A DNA stretch of 58,783 nt from Alloscardovia omnicolens DSM 21503 (GCF_000420505.1 NZ_ATVB01000011.1:1-58783); one strand, 5' to 3'. Shown: positions 43,443 through 52,842, counted from the first letter of the stretch. Translations and numbers: made by a program. Notes: generated by a model from the letters alone, not told the origin.

Positions 43443-44697
43443 TACTTCGGAATCCAACCGTCCAGTTCGCCAGAAAAACACAGAGAAAAAGCGTTCTAGT
43501 TATGCGAAGGAACAGCGTCCTATTATGGCGCAACGCGCTCGCACAACCATTGACCGTCCTTCCGTGCATGAGCGCACTGAGAAAAAACCGCCTCTTGTTC
43601 AGCTGGGACGACGGTTGGTTACGGGTATTTTCGGCGCTTGGTATGGTTTATCCATGCCGAGCGCTCGCAAGGCTGGGTGGAAGCCACGTGTTGAACCGTA
43701 TGTGGGTTATGGAACCACTAAGTTCTCACGCATTATTTGCCGCACTGTTTACGGATCTACAGCACGCACTTTCCGTCGCCGTTTAGGGCGGGGCATTCGC
43801 AATATTTTTCTGGTTCCAGCTCCTCGAGTTCCTGTGCGCGTGAGTATTGATGGTATTCCTGTGCTTGCAGGGCATGTTGGCGATTTATCAACCTTCGAAA
43901 GCGTACACGATATAAAGCAATCGCCGGCAAGCGCTATTCGTTCAGATGAGCATGGTTATTTGGATTTGCTTGCTCCACGCACGATGACTCCAGGAACGCA
44001 CACTATTACGTATCAGGTAGGAAAGCGTCCTCCTGTGGCATCGCCGCTGTTTATTAGTCCTGACGGTTCTCCCGTGGGCATTATTTCCGATGTAGACGAC
44101 ACTATTATGGTGTCTCAAGTGCCTCATATGGCAAAAGCGGCGTTGAAATTCCTTTTTGTTAATCCACGTAACCGAGCCAGTGTGCCAGGTATGAGCGTGT
44201 TTTACAACAAGATTGGCGATCTGTTCCCAGGCGCCCCATTCTTCTACTTATCTACATCTCCATGGAATGTGGAGGGCACTATTCGCGAACTTATTCGTGT
44301 GCACGGTTTTCCTCAAGGCCCGATTTTGTTGCGCGATATAGATCCGCGACCGAAAACTTTTATTCCTAGTGGGGTGCAGCACAAGCTTGAATTTGTGCAG
44401 CAGCTTATGTCGGACTTCCCTCATATGAAGTTTATTCTTATTGGCGATGACGGGCAGCAAGATCCAACCACGTATGCTCGTTTAACCAAGTTATATCCAG
44501 GACGCATTGTGGCTATTGGTATTCGCCAGCTCACCTATAGTGAGAAAGATTTACCAGCTATGCTGTCTGTTTCGAGTATTCCTGATGTTGATGTGCCTGT
44601 ATTTTATGGGCAGTCAGGTGTAAGCCTTATGAATACTATGCTGCCAACGCTTGAAGCCGTCTCGTTATCCATCTCTTCACAGAAACGTAAACATTAA
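43423..44697 (+). CDS. App1-family protein (DUF2183), HAD-like phosphatase
   Basis: This 424-residue protein has a basic, disordered N-terminus (about 60 residues), a middle beta-rich part, and a C-terminal App1 catalytic domain. Its HAD motif is GIISDVDDTI near residue 223 (D-x-D-x-T). FYLSTSPWNV, LLRDIDPRPKTF, KLEFVQQLMSDFPHMKF and LIGDDGQQDPTTY are the further family motifs. Fungal App1 is a phosphatidate phosphatase; bacterial substrates are untested. It starts inside the end of gcvH, and its stop overlaps the next start (TAATGA). Confidence 0.87.
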   Translation: MPPLPNNTSESNRPVRQKNTEKKRSSYAKEQRPIMAQRARTTIDRPSVHERTEKKPPLVQLGRRLVTGIFGAWYGLSMPSARKAGWKPRVEPYVGYGTTKFSRIICRTVYGSTARTFRRRLGRGIRNIFLVPAPRVPVRVSIDGIPVLAGHVGDLSTFESVHDIKQSPASAIRSDEHGYLDLLAPRTMTPGTHTITYQVGKRPPVASPLFISPDGSPVGIISDVDDTIMVSQVPHMAKAALKFLFVNPRNRASVPGMSVFYNKIGDLFPGAPFFYLSTSPWNVEGTIRELIRVHGFPQGPILLRDIDPRPKTFIPSGVQHKLEFVQQLMSDFPHMKFILIGDDGQQDPTTYARLTKLYPGRIVAIGIRQLTYSEKDLPAMLSVSSIPDVDVPVFYGQSGVSLMNTMLPTLEAVSLSISSQKRKH

Positions 44698-47138
44698 TGA
44701 CTAATTTTTTCGCCGCGTACGGTTTGGAACGTTCAGATATACCTCAAGCCGTTAAAAAACCTCAAGAACGCACTCATCACGGTGATAGTTTTATAGATAA
44801 CTATGAGTGGCTACGTGCAAAAGACAGCGCTGAGGTTCAAGGCTATGTGGCTGCACATAATGCTGTGGCTGATGTTATTACGCAGCGTCTTCGCCCGCTG
44901 ATGAGCACGCTTTTTGACGAACTGAAAAGTCGCGTTCAAGAAACAGATATGAGCGTTCCTACTCGTATAGGTGGATATTGGTATTTTGTGCGCACACAAG
45001 AGGGGCAACAGTATGGTAAACAATGTCGCGTTCCTATTGCGCATGAAAATGATTGGACGGCTCCCACAGTAGAGCCAGATATTCCGCTGCCTGGTGAAGA
45101 AGTTATTTTTGATGCTAATAAAGAGGCCGAAGGGCATGATTTCTTCCGTTCTGGAGGATTAGATTTAGATAAAGCAGGCGAGCTTCTGGTTTATAGCATC
45201 GACACGAATGGCAATGAACGCTACGATGTGCATGTGCGTAATCTGAGCACTGGTCAGAATTTGCCAGATGTGATTGAGAACGTAAGCCCGGGTTCTTTTA
45301 CTACTCCAGATGGTCGTTGGATTTTTTATACGCGCACTGATGATGCGTGGAGACCATGTGAGATTTGGCTTCATCGTGTGGGTACACCAGTAAGTGAGGA
45401 TGCCCGAGTTTTCCGAGAAGATGATGAACGTTTCTGGGTGGGTTGCGGTTTATCTTTTGATGAATCCATGATTATTATCGAATCTAGTTCGAAAACAACG
45501 AGTGAAGTGTCTCATCTACTTGTTGACGATATTGAAGCTCTACTTCTGCCAAGCTCTGACTCACGTTCTCGCCGTTTTGAAGCTTTTATTCCGCGATGTG
45601 AAGGCGTGGAATATGATGTGAGCTTTGCACGTTTCGAAGGTATGGCTGAAGATGGTAGCGATATTCCTGTGGCTGTTGTGGTTCACAATGTGAATCATCC
45701 AAATTTTGAAATTGATATTATCGATATGAGTAATCACGAAGGACCATACTCCTTGGGTGATGGTGATTGCATTGCTGTGGGCTCGGATTATGGTTGTGAG
45801 CAAGCCAGCGAAGAAGATCGCGCCCAATCTGTGAGTACACCGTACTTTAATGAGCATAATCCTACTATTGTGCAAGGCACATCGGGTTTGCAAATTGGCG
45901 GTCTAGGAATCTACAAAGATTTTATTACGTTGGGCTATCGTGCTAACGGTTTGCATCATTGCGCCATTATGAGCAAAAAACAAGCGTATGAAGATTGGCA
46001 GGAGGGGCGTCCGTGGAGCTTTGAACTGCTGGGAGAAAATGATTCAACTGTTTTGCAAGCTATCGGTTTTTCTGCCAATCCGTCATATGATGCTCCGGTT
46101 GTGCGCTATAGTTTCGGCTCGTATACCAGACCTTCCCAACTGCGCGAACTTAATCCTCTCACAGGTGAAGACCGTTTACTTAAACGCGCAACAGTGCTCA
46201 ACTATGACGAAACAGCCTATGCAGAGCGTCGCTTATGGGTTACAGTGCGTGACGGAGTGCGTGTTCCTGTATCTCTTGTGTGGAAGCGGGGACTCGTTCC
46301 CGCTCTTGACGCGTGGCCGGCTGACCGCAGCGAATTAACTGCTCCAGAATTATCAGCCATGTACGCTGTGCAAGAGCGTGAATCTCCATCTGAGGCTGCT
46401 CCTATGTTTATTACTGGTTATGGCTCATACGAAAGCAGTATGGGGCCAGGCATGTCTGTGGCACGACCAAGCATGTTAGACCGAGGCGTTATTTTTGCTA
46501 CCGCTCATATTCGCGGCGGTGGAGAAATGGGGCGCGCATGGTATGAACAAGGAAGACGTCTCAATAAAATCAACACTTTCTACGATTTTATTGATGTTAC
46601 AGCTGCTTTGCAGCATGCCGGTATTGCAGATGCACATCGCACTGTTGCTAACGGCGGATCCGCTGGCGGCTTGCTTATGGGAGCTGTGGCAAATATGGCA
46701 CCATTCTTGTATGCGGGAATTGAAGCAGATGTGCCTTTCGTTGATGCTCTCACATCTATTTTGGATGAATCCTTGCCTCTAACTGTGACGGAATGGGATG
46801 AGTGGGGAGATCCTCTGCATAATGCTCAGGTATATGACTATATGAAGTCGTATACGCCATACGAAAATGTTATGAGCGCTCAACAGCGCGCAGATACTTT
46901 CGGAACCGACTACTTCCCAGTCATCTTTATTACTACATCAATGAACGATACCCGCGTTCTCTACGTAGAACCTCTCAAATGGATTTCGCGTCTGAACGAG
47001 CCAGAAGTAGCAGCAGAAGCTTTCGCGAAAATCGAGGTAGAAGCAGGTCATGGGGGCGTATCGGGACGTTACAAGCAGTGGGAAGAAGTATCCCTCGAAA
47101 ATGCGTGGTGTCTCGACATCATGGGTGTGTCCAACTAG
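44697..47138 (+). CDS. Oligopeptidase B-like prolyl oligopeptidase family (S9) serine peptidase
   Basis: This 813-residue cytoplasmic peptidase has an N-terminal beta-propeller (about residues 70-490) that gates a C-terminal alpha/beta hydrolase. Opening motif [15 protein letters not shown] is typical of the family. The catalytic Ser is in [14 protein letters not shown] (about residue 655), the Asp in [11 protein letters not shown]-like [11 protein letters not shown], and the His in [22 protein letters not shown] supports the PtrB type, which cuts after basic residues in short peptides. It is longer than E. coli PtrB (about 686), mainly in the propeller. Its ATG overlaps the stop of the App1 gene. 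Confidence 0.93.
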   Translation: MTNFFAAYGLERSDIPQAVKKPQERTHHGDSFIDNYEWLRAKDSAEVQGYVAAHNAVADVITQRLRPLMSTLFDELKSRVQETDMSVPTRIGGYWYFVRTQEGQQYGKQCRVPIAHENDWTAPTVEPDIPLPGEEVIFDANKEAEGHDFFRSGGLDLDKAGELLVYSIDTNGNERYDVHVRNLSTGQNLPDVIENVSPGSFTTPDGRWIFYTRTDDAWRPCEIWLHRVGTPVSEDARVFREDDERFWVGCGLSFDESMIIIESSSKTTSEVSHLLVDDIEALLLPSSDSRSRRFEAFIPRCEGVEYDVSFARFEGMAEDGSDIPVAVVVHNVNHPNFEIDIIDMSNHEGPYSLGDGDCIAVGSDYGCEQASEEDRAQSVSTPYFNEHNPTIVQGTSGLQIGGLGIYKDFITLGYRANGLHHCAIMSKKQAYEDWQEGRPWSFELLGENDSTVLQAIGFSANPSYDAPVVRYSFGSYTRPSQLRELNPLTGEDRLLKRATVLNYDETAYAERRLWVTVRDGVRVPVSLVWKRGLVPALDAWPADRSELTAPELSAMYAVQERESPSEAAPMFITGYGSYESSMGPGMSVARPSMLDRGVIFATAHIRGGGEMGRAWYEQGRRLNKINTFYDFIDVTAALQHAGIADAHRTVANGGSAGGLLMGAVANMAPFLYAGIEADVPFVDALTSILDESLPLTVTEWDEWGDPLHNAQVYDYMKSYTPYENVMSAQQRADTFGTDYFPVIFITTSMNDTRVLYVEPLKWISRLNEPEVAAEAFAKIEVEAGHGGVSGRYKQWEEVSLENAWCLDIMGVSN

Positions 47139-47172
47139 CGGACGCTGATGTCACTTTATGGTCATGCTCCCA

Positions 47173-47178
47173 TAAACT
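47173..47178 (+). promoter_or_regulatory. -10 box (TAAACT), leaderless promoter of leuB
   Basis: TAAACT is followed by the 7-nt TGGGGGC and the ATG at 47186. The frame continues upstream to 46979 inside the peptidase gene, but that part is not LeuB-like. Confidence 0.65.
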
Positions 47179-47185
47179 TGGGGGC

Positions 47186-48223
47186 ATGACTCAAACACAG
47201 ACATTCAATATTGCCGTTATTCCTGGTGACGGTATTGGTAAAGAAATTACTCCAGAAGCCCAGGCTGTTATGGAAAAAGCTACCGAAGGTGTAGCTGAAT
47301 TTTCCTATACGCACTTCGATTTGGGTGCTGACCGTTATTTGCGCGATGGCGTTATTCTCACCGACGAGATTTTGGACGACATCAAGAAGAATGACGCAAT
47401 TTTGCTGGGTGCTATTGGAGATCCTCGCGTGAAAGCAGGCGTTCTCGAACGCGGTTTGCTGCTTAAAATGCGTTTCGCTTTAGATCATTACATTAATCTG
47501 CGTCCATCCAAGCTCTATCAGGGCGTTACTTCCCCACTAGCTCATCCTGGTGAGATTGATTTCGTGGTTGTGCGTGAAGGAACAGAAGGTCTCTACGCAG
47601 GTGCAGGCGGCTCAACACATGCGGGAACGAATCAACAAGTTGCTACAGAAGTATCGATTAACTCTGCTCATGGTGTGGAACGTACGGTGCGCTATGCTTT
47701 CGAACTGGCTATGAAGCGCCGCAAGCACGTAACTCTTGTGCATAAAAAGAACGTATTAGTTAATGCAGGAGATATGTGGCAGCGCATTGTGAATGAAGTG
47801 GCAGCTGAATATCCAGAAGTTAGCCACGATTACTTGCACATCGATGCCACCACAATCTTTATTGTGACTGATCCTAGTCGTTTTGACGTTATTCTTACCG
47901 ATAATCTTTTCGGCGATATTATTACTGACGAAGCAGGAGCTGTCGTAGGCGGTGTAGGATACTCAGCCTCTGGAAATATTAATGCTTCCGGCACATATCC
48001 ATCTATGTTCGAACCAATTCACGGTTCAGCACCAGATATTGCTGGTCAAGGTATTGCTAACCCAACAGCAGCTATACTATCTGCAGCTATGTTATTGCGT
48101 CATCTTGGTTTGGACGAGGCTGCTGAGCGTATTGAAAAAGCAGTAGAAGCCGATATTGCTGAAAAGGGCTCTACGCAGCGCAGCACACATGAAGTGGGTG
48201 AAGATATTCTGGCTCGTCTCTAA
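47186..48223 (+). CDS. leuB: 3-isopropylmalate dehydrogenase
   Basis: This 345-residue enzyme oxidises 3-isopropylmalate in leucine synthesis using NAD+. It opens [19 protein letters not shown]. Substrate-binding arginines are in the [20 protein letters not shown] block. The metal-site Asp motif is in [18 protein letters not shown], and the C-terminal [22 protein letters not shown] contributes to NAD binding. It is an actinobacterial-type LeuB by length. No other leu gene is nearby. Its stop codon TAA is the start of the -10 hexamer for the next gene. Confidence 0.95.
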   Translation: MTQTQTFNIAVIPGDGIGKEITPEAQAVMEKATEGVAEFSYTHFDLGADRYLRDGVILTDEILDDIKKNDAILLGAIGDPRVKAGVLERGLLLKMRFALDHYINLRPSKLYQGVTSPLAHPGEIDFVVVREGTEGLYAGAGGSTHAGTNQQVATEVSINSAHGVERTVRYAFELAMKRRKHVTLVHKKNVLVNAGDMWQRIVNEVAAEYPEVSHDYLHIDATTIFIVTDPSRFDVILTDNLFGDIITDEAGAVVGGVGYSASGNINASGTYPSMFEPIHGSAPDIAGQGIANPTAAILSAAMLLRHLGLDEAAERIEKAVEADIAEKGSTQRSTHEVGEDILARL

Positions 48224-48226
48224 ACT
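48221..48226 (+). promoter_or_regulatory. -10 box (TAAACT) overlapping the leuB stop codon
   Basis: TAAACT, then the 7-nt GGAGAGC and the ATG at 48234. It is the same hexamer and spacing as for leuB itself. GGAG could also act as a ribosome site on a longer transcript. Confidence 0.55.
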
Positions 48227-48233
48227 GGAGAGC

Positions 48234-49385
48234 ATGACTCATTCTCATACACAGCCCTCAGGATTACCAACTCATCGTGGTGAGTATAAGGTTCCTGGGG
48301 GCAAACTTGTAGCTGTTGAACTGGGTGAGAACGTGGGCGACGGCGTGCACATCGACGGTGATTTCTTTATCGATGGTGTCGACGACCCTACAGCCGTGGT
48401 CGCTTTGATTGAGCAGGTGCTCAGCGCGGGCAGTGGTTTTGCAGCTATGGAAGCGGTTGCTCGTGAATTTCCCGAAGCACAGTGTGTGGGCTTAACTGCG
48501 CAAGCACTCGATAAAGCTATGGCGCGCGCTCGCGGTCAGCAGGTTGAGAGCGCCCAGGCTGCGGCCGACACAACAAGCGAGGAGAGCGTAGACGAGCTCA
48601 GTTTCACGTGGAACACTGTTGACGTGGCCGTTCTTGCCGATCAAACCCCGCACACGCCTGCTGAACATATGGCGCTCGACGAGGTTCTCGCTCAGCAGGT
48701 TGCTGACGGTCAGCGCGGACCAACCCTGCGTTTTTGGCAGTGGGGTGGCAATGCGGTCATCATCGGTTTACATCAAAGCGTGCGCAACGAGGTAGACGAG
48801 CAGCGCGCTCGCGAACTGAATTTTAGCGTCGTTCGGCGCATAACCGGCGGCGGCGCCATGTTCGTTGAGCCGGGCAATACCATTACGTATTCGCTGTATG
48901 TTCCGGCTGATTTTCTGCAGGGTGTGCGCGGCTTCGAAGCGTATAAGCGCTGCGATGAGTGGGCGCTGTTAGCGCTTAACAAGCTGGGCATTCGCGCGCG
49001 GTACAAGCCGATAAACGATATAACCTCGCCGGCCGGAAAAATTGGGGGAGCAGCGCAGCGCTTGGTTCGCGGCAGTACGGGCTGCGTTCTGCATCATGTA
49101 ACGATGGCCTACGATATTGACGCGGTACGCATGATACAGGTTTTGCGTATTTCGCGCGAAAAACTTGCAGATAAAGCGGTACAGTCAGCAGCTAAACGTG
49201 TCGATCCGCTTAAAAGCCAAACGAACTTGAGCCGCGATGAGCTGTGCAGCGCTTTACAGTCGCAAGCTTTAGAGATGCTGCCGAGCGCTCACCTATCTGA
49301 GCTTGACGAGGTAACGCTCGAGCAGGCGCGGCAGCTGGCGCGTGAGAAGTTTGAAAGCTTTGCGTGGACGCATGCTATCGCCTAG
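48234..49385 (+). CDS. Lipoate-protein ligase family enzyme with accessory domain at the N-terminus
   Basis: This 383-residue protein attaches lipoate to carrier proteins via lipoyl-AMP. The catalytic domain (about residues 135-383) carries FWQWGGNAVIIGLHQS, RRITGGGAMFVEPGNTITYS and the lysine of ITSPAGKIGGAAQR. The first ~110 residues (EYKVPGGKLVAVELGE, HIDGDFFIDG, ALIEQVL) look like the small accessory domain that sits at the C-terminus of E. coli LplA or is a separate LplB protein in archaea. An Ala/Glu linker joins the two. The frame opens at 48156; the start at 48234 has the -10 box. By eye it uses more G/C-ending codons than the genes before it. The likely client is the nearby GcvH. Confidence 0.85.
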   Translation: MTHSHTQPSGLPTHRGEYKVPGGKLVAVELGENVGDGVHIDGDFFIDGVDDPTAVVALIEQVLSAGSGFAAMEAVAREFPEAQCVGLTAQALDKAMARARGQQVESAQAAADTTSEESVDELSFTWNTVDVAVLADQTPHTPAEHMALDEVLAQQVADGQRGPTLRFWQWGGNAVIIGLHQSVRNEVDEQRARELNFSVVRRITGGGAMFVEPGNTITYSLYVPADFLQGVRGFEAYKRCDEWALLALNKLGIRARYKPINDITSPAGKIGGAAQRLVRGSTGCVLHHVTMAYDIDAVRMIQVLRISREKLADKAVQSAAKRVDPLKSQTNLSRDELCSALQSQALEMLPSAHLSELDEVTLEQARQLAREKFESFAWTHAIA

Positions 49386-49394
49386 CTGGTAGGG

Positions 49395-49400
49395 TAGAAT
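49395..49400 (+). promoter_or_regulatory. -10 box (TAGAAT) of the dihydroorotate dehydrogenase gene, with a short leader
   Basis: TAGAAT lies 20 nt before the ATG. AGGAGG at 49411-49416, 4 nt before the ATG, would be included in the transcript, unlike the leaderless genes nearby. Confidence 0.5.
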
Positions 49401-49420
49401 AATCACAGCGAGGAGGCGTT

Positions 49421-50566
49421 ATGGGATACGTAAGCGACAATATTATTCGAGATACAGTAAATAAAGCGAGTACGGGACTGTTCCAGCTGGCTTATAAAGA
49501 GGCTGTGAAGCCGATGGTGTTTGATCAGTCGCCGGACGATGCGCATGATCAGATGATTCAGTTCGCGCGCATGACCCGTAATATCGCGCCGCTTATGTGG
49601 GCGTTGCGCGGCATGATTGACTACACGGATCCCATCTTGGAAACAGAAGTAATGGGCGTTAAGTTCCATAGTCCGTTTGGGCTGTCTGCAGGTTTAGACA
49701 AGAACTGCGATTTGCCGGTTCTGCTCGACAATGCTGGCTTTGGTTTCGAAACGGTTGGCTCTATTACTTCGCGACCATGCCCAGGTAACGCGCGTCCATG
49801 GTTCCATCGTCTGCCAGAATACGCATCGATGATGGTGCATGTTGGTTTGGCAAACGAAGGCATCGGCATGGTTATGCCTCGCGTGGAAAAAGCGTATATG
49901 AATTCCAAAACGATGCGTATTTCTGTCTCTATTGCGCGCACTAACGATAACAAGACAGGCGACATTGCTGAGGGCGTGGAAGATTATGCGAAGTCCTTCC
50001 GTCGCGCAGCGAACCGCACGCATATGCTTGAGGTGAATATTTCCTGCCCTAATACGCGCGTGGGTGAGCAGTTTACCAAGCCGGAGAATCTCGATAAGCT
50101 CTTTACTGAGCTCGATAAGATTGACCGTGTGCAGCCTGTGCTGGTGAAGATGCCAAGCGATAAGAGCTGGGAAGAGTTTAAGGAACTCGTGGATGTGCTC
50201 GCTGACCATAATGTGCAGGGCTTGTCTATTGCTAACCTGCGCAAGGATCGTGACGGCTTAGATATTCCATCTGATTGGGCGGGCGGTATTTCCGGCTTGC
50301 CAACTATTGCTGTGAGCAACGAAATTATTGAGAACACGTACCGTGAGTATCATGATCGTTTCGCTATTGCCGGCATTGGTGGCATCTTTACCCCAGAACA
50401 TGCCTACGCTAAGATTCGCAAGGGGTCGAGCCTGGTTATGTTTATTACCTCGCTTATGTATCGCGGTCCACAAAATATTACGGTGCTTAAGCGCGGCTTG
50501 GCGAGCCTGTTGCGTCGCGATGGCTTTAACTCGATTGAAGAAGCTGTGGGTGTGGACGTGGATTAA
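49421..50566 (+). CDS. pyrD: Dihydroorotate dehydrogenase family protein (class 2-like with a catalytic Cys)
   Basis: This 381-residue flavoprotein resembles class 2 (quinone-linked) dihydroorotate dehydrogenase: an N-terminal helical extension of about 50 residues, GLSAGLDKNCDLP for FMN, GSITSRPCPGNARPWFHRL, and the later NLRKDRDG and GIGGIFTPEHAYAKIRKGS. In the catalytic loop the motif is NISCPNT, where class 2 enzymes usually have NxSSPNT with Ser. Cys is the class 1 base. No pyrK or other pyr gene is beside it. It may be the pyrimidine enzyme or a related oxidoreductase. AGGAGG supports the start. Confidence 0.82.
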   Translation: MGYVSDNIIRDTVNKASTGLFQLAYKEAVKPMVFDQSPDDAHDQMIQFARMTRNIAPLMWALRGMIDYTDPILETEVMGVKFHSPFGLSAGLDKNCDLPVLLDNAGFGFETVGSITSRPCPGNARPWFHRLPEYASMMVHVGLANEGIGMVMPRVEKAYMNSKTMRISVSIARTNDNKTGDIAEGVEDYAKSFRRAANRTHMLEVNISCPNTRVGEQFTKPENLDKLFTELDKIDRVQPVLVKMPSDKSWEEFKELVDVLADHNVQGLSIANLRKDRDGLDIPSDWAGGISGLPTIAVSNEIIENTYREYHDRFAIAGIGGIFTPEHAYAKIRKGSSLVMFITSLMYRGPQNITVLKRGLASLLRRDGFNSIEEAVGVDVD

Positions 50567-50585
50567 GGCTGTTTTCAGCTGAGTG

Positions 50586-50620
50586 AAGGTGTTAGGTTTA
50601 TTGGCCTAGCACCTTTTTCT
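50586..50620 (+). terminator. Rho-independent terminator after the dihydroorotate dehydrogenase gene
   Basis: AGGTGTTAGG pairs with CCTAGCACCT (one T-G pair) across an 8-nt loop, followed by Ts. Confidence 0.88.
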
Positions 50621-50670
50621 TTTGGGTGTGCGAGAATACGGGTAGTAGGTGAAATCTAGGGGAGAATGAG

Positions 50671-51396
50671 ATGAACATTGTTATTGTCGATGATGACGAT
50701 ATTGATGCCCATGCAACTCATGAGATGATTGAGCGATTTTTCGCGAGTTATAGCGAAGAACCGGTGGACTACTCGGTATTGCGCTTTACCAACGGCGATG
50801 ACTTCTTGGAGAATAACTCAGAGGCGCCACACATTGTGTTTATGGATGTTGAAATGCCGGGCACGCAGGGCGTAGACGTGGCGCGTAAACTTCGTGAGTT
50901 CGACACGAACGCGGTCCTGGTATTTACCACTAAAATGGCGCAATATGCTGCCGAAGGCTACGATGTGGACGCTATCGGCTACCTCGTGAAGCCTTTTACT
51001 CAAGAGGCTTTCGACATGAAAATGCGCAAGGCTCTTACTGTGGTGCAGCAGGCTCAGCGTCGCACATTGTCGGTGATGGTTGATGGGGGACTGCATTTTC
51101 TGCAAGCTCAAGACATTGAGTATATTGATGTTGCTCGGCATAAAGTAACGTACCACATGACCGATTATGAGGTGGATGTGTGGTCGAGTCTTAAAGAAGT
51201 GCTCCAGCTGTTAAACGACGCAGATGTGTCGGAAGCCTTCTCGCAAATAAATCGCTATACGATTGTAAATTTAGCCCGAGTGAGCGCGGTCGAGGGAGAC
51301 GATGTTGTGGTGGGCAAGTGGAAGCTTGGAATGAGCAGGGGGCGGAAGAAGCCGTTTATGCTTGCTCTTGCGCAGTATCACGGGCAAGTGCGGTGA
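50671..51396 (+). CDS. LytTR-family response regulator (AgrA-like)
   Basis: This 241-residue regulator has an N-terminal receiver domain: acidic IVDDDDIDA, phospho-acceptor Asp in HIVFMDVEMPG (about residue 53), FTTKMAQYAAEGYDVDAIGYLVKPF with the conserved Thr and Lys. A C-terminal LytTR DNA-binding domain (about residues 135-241) contains LQAQDIEYIDVARHKVTYH and INRYTIVNLARVSAV. GGGGAGAATGAG precedes the ATG. The kinase gene starts 4 nt after its stop. LytTR regulators bind paired direct repeats near promoters; a target could be the adjacent GH3 gene. Confidence 0.93.
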   Translation: MNIVIVDDDDIDAHATHEMIERFFASYSEEPVDYSVLRFTNGDDFLENNSEAPHIVFMDVEMPGTQGVDVARKLREFDTNAVLVFTTKMAQYAAEGYDVDAIGYLVKPFTQEAFDMKMRKALTVVQQAQRRTLSVMVDGGLHFLQAQDIEYIDVARHKVTYHMTDYEVDVWSSLKEVLQLLNDADVSEAFSQINRYTIVNLARVSAVEGDDVVVGKWKLGMSRGRKKPFMLALAQYHGQVR

Positions 51397-51400
51397 TAAT

Positions 51401-52726
51401 ATGAATTGGTTCCTGGATATTCGTTTATCTCTTTTCGTTATTGAACTTGTTCTTGCCTCGTGTCTGTTTACGCATGCAGATGATTGGCAACTTTTCACGT
51501 ATCCTAAACGATTGTGGCGCTTGCTTGTATTCCCTGCTCTTATCGTTGCGTATAGCTGTATGCCTGTACCAGTTCTGTATTTTATTCAGTATTCTCACGG
51601 CACGCGAGAAAGTGTTTCCGGAAGTTTAGTAGGAATACTGTATTACACTCTAACTGCCATAATCGTTATGTGCTGTATAAATTACGCCTCAAAAATGAGC
51701 ACATTAAAGACCTTAGTCGTGGTCGCGTCTGGCTATAGTGTGCAACATCTTGCATTTGATGTGCATACGGTTATTACGAAATTGGTTTATGTTGCCCGTA
51801 CGGATGCTAGTTTTAGCATAAGTGATGTGTATTATGTGGTGATTTATTCATCTGTGTTTTTTGTGAGCTGGTTATGCGTGGGTAGACGGTTTAATTTTGA
51901 TGAACATAAAGTGCGGCGCGCTCCGCTGTGGACTGTCGTGTGTATTGCTCTTTTGCTCATGTTGATTTTTATTAATCTGTTATACATTCAAACGGTTCAT
52001 GGGCATGCTCAGATTGCTCTCTATATGTATGATGCGGTTGCGACTGCTTTTGCTATTGCGGCTATTATTCAGGCGTCGCACAATACGCAGCTTAGCTACG
52101 ATCTTCAAATTATGCAGCGTATGGATGAGTTGCAAGAGCGGCACTATGAGATTGCCAAGGAAAACATTGCACTGATTAACGAGGTGGGACACGATGTTCG
52201 CCGTTCTTTGCGAGATGCGCAGCTAACTTCCGCTGCCGAGAATGCTATTCACACTTATGATTCGCTCTTCCATACAGGAAGTGACGCTTTAGATGTACTG
52301 TTGACTGAGCGTTCCCTCTACTGTAATTCTCACAATATTGTGCTTACAGCCTTAGCGGATGGGGCGCAATTGCGTAATATTTCGCCTGGAACAATCTACT
52401 CTCTCTTTGGTAATCTGCTGGATAATTCGATTGAGCATATCGAAAAGTACGCTTCTGAACAAACCCCCGGTGTTGTGGATGTGAGTGTGCGAAGAACCGG
52501 AAATCTTATTCTTGTGGAGATAACGAATCCTTTACATGGAGACGTACAAATGAAAGATGGATTGCCAGTATCGAGTAAAGCGAAGACGAAAGATTCTGCT
52601 CTCCACGGTTTCGGTACGAGGTCTGTGAGAAGACAAGTGCATAACTTGGGAGGGGAGATGACGATTAGTACAAAGAACAATGAATATCGTGTGAGTATTG
52701 TTCTTCCTCTTGTTGCTGAGCAGTAG
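51401..52726 (+). CDS. Membrane sensor histidine kinase, GHKL type (AgrC-like)
   Basis: This 441-residue kinase has about six to seven N-terminal membrane segments (residues ~5-230) and a cytoplasmic catalytic part. The putative phospho-acceptor His is in LINEVGHDVRRSLRD (about residue 265). The ATP-binding N box is LFGNLLDNSIEHIEKY and the G box is HGFGTRSVRRQVHNLGG. The layout matches AgrC-type peptide sensors. No AgrB-type processing enzyme or AgrD-type propeptide gene is seen nearby, so the signal is unknown. It is coupled to the regulator gene upstream (gap 4 nt). Confidence 0.92.
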   Translation: MNWFLDIRLSLFVIELVLASCLFTHADDWQLFTYPKRLWRLLVFPALIVAYSCMPVPVLYFIQYSHGTRESVSGSLVGILYYTLTAIIVMCCINYASKMSTLKTLVVVASGYSVQHLAFDVHTVITKLVYVARTDASFSISDVYYVVIYSSVFFVSWLCVGRRFNFDEHKVRRAPLWTVVCIALLLMLIFINLLYIQTVHGHAQIALYMYDAVATAFAIAAIIQASHNTQLSYDLQIMQRMDELQERHYEIAKENIALINEVGHDVRRSLRDAQLTSAAENAIHTYDSLFHTGSDALDVLLTERSLYCNSHNIVLTALADGAQLRNISPGTIYSLFGNLLDNSIEHIEKYASEQTPGVVDVSVRRTGNLILVEITNPLHGDVQMKDGLPVSSKAKTKDSALHGFGTRSVRRQVHNLGGEMTISTKNNEYRVSIVLPLVAEQ

Positions 52727-52802
52727 GAGGCTATTCGGGCAACTAATCGAGCAGTTCGTGCGAGTGCAGACCTGAATACATATTTTCTCTCGATATTTTG
52801 GA

Positions 52803-52827
52803 ATTACGGTATATCGCATACCGCAAT
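52803..52827. promoter_or_regulatory. Palindrome just before the GH3 gene (candidate operator)
   Basis: ATT-A-CGGTAT-ATCGC-ATACCG-C-AAT reads as an inverted repeat, 9 of 10 bp matching. It ends 15 nt before the ATG and 5 nt before the GGAG site. It could be an operator or an mRNA hairpin affecting ribosome access. Confidence 0.5.
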
Positions 52828-52842
52828 TTCGAAGGAGAGATT

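Noticed and set aside
46979-47185. N-terminal extension of LeuB
   Set aside because: It is an antisense-like shadow within the peptidase gene; the -10 box and family start fit 47186.
50567-50670. AgrD-like propeptide gene before the response regulator
   Set aside because: The gap holds a terminator and a ribosome site only; no short frame with a credible start is present.
52798-52842. TTG start of the GH3 gene
   Set aside because: The extra residues run through the palindrome, and GAAGGAGAG supports the ATG at 52843.
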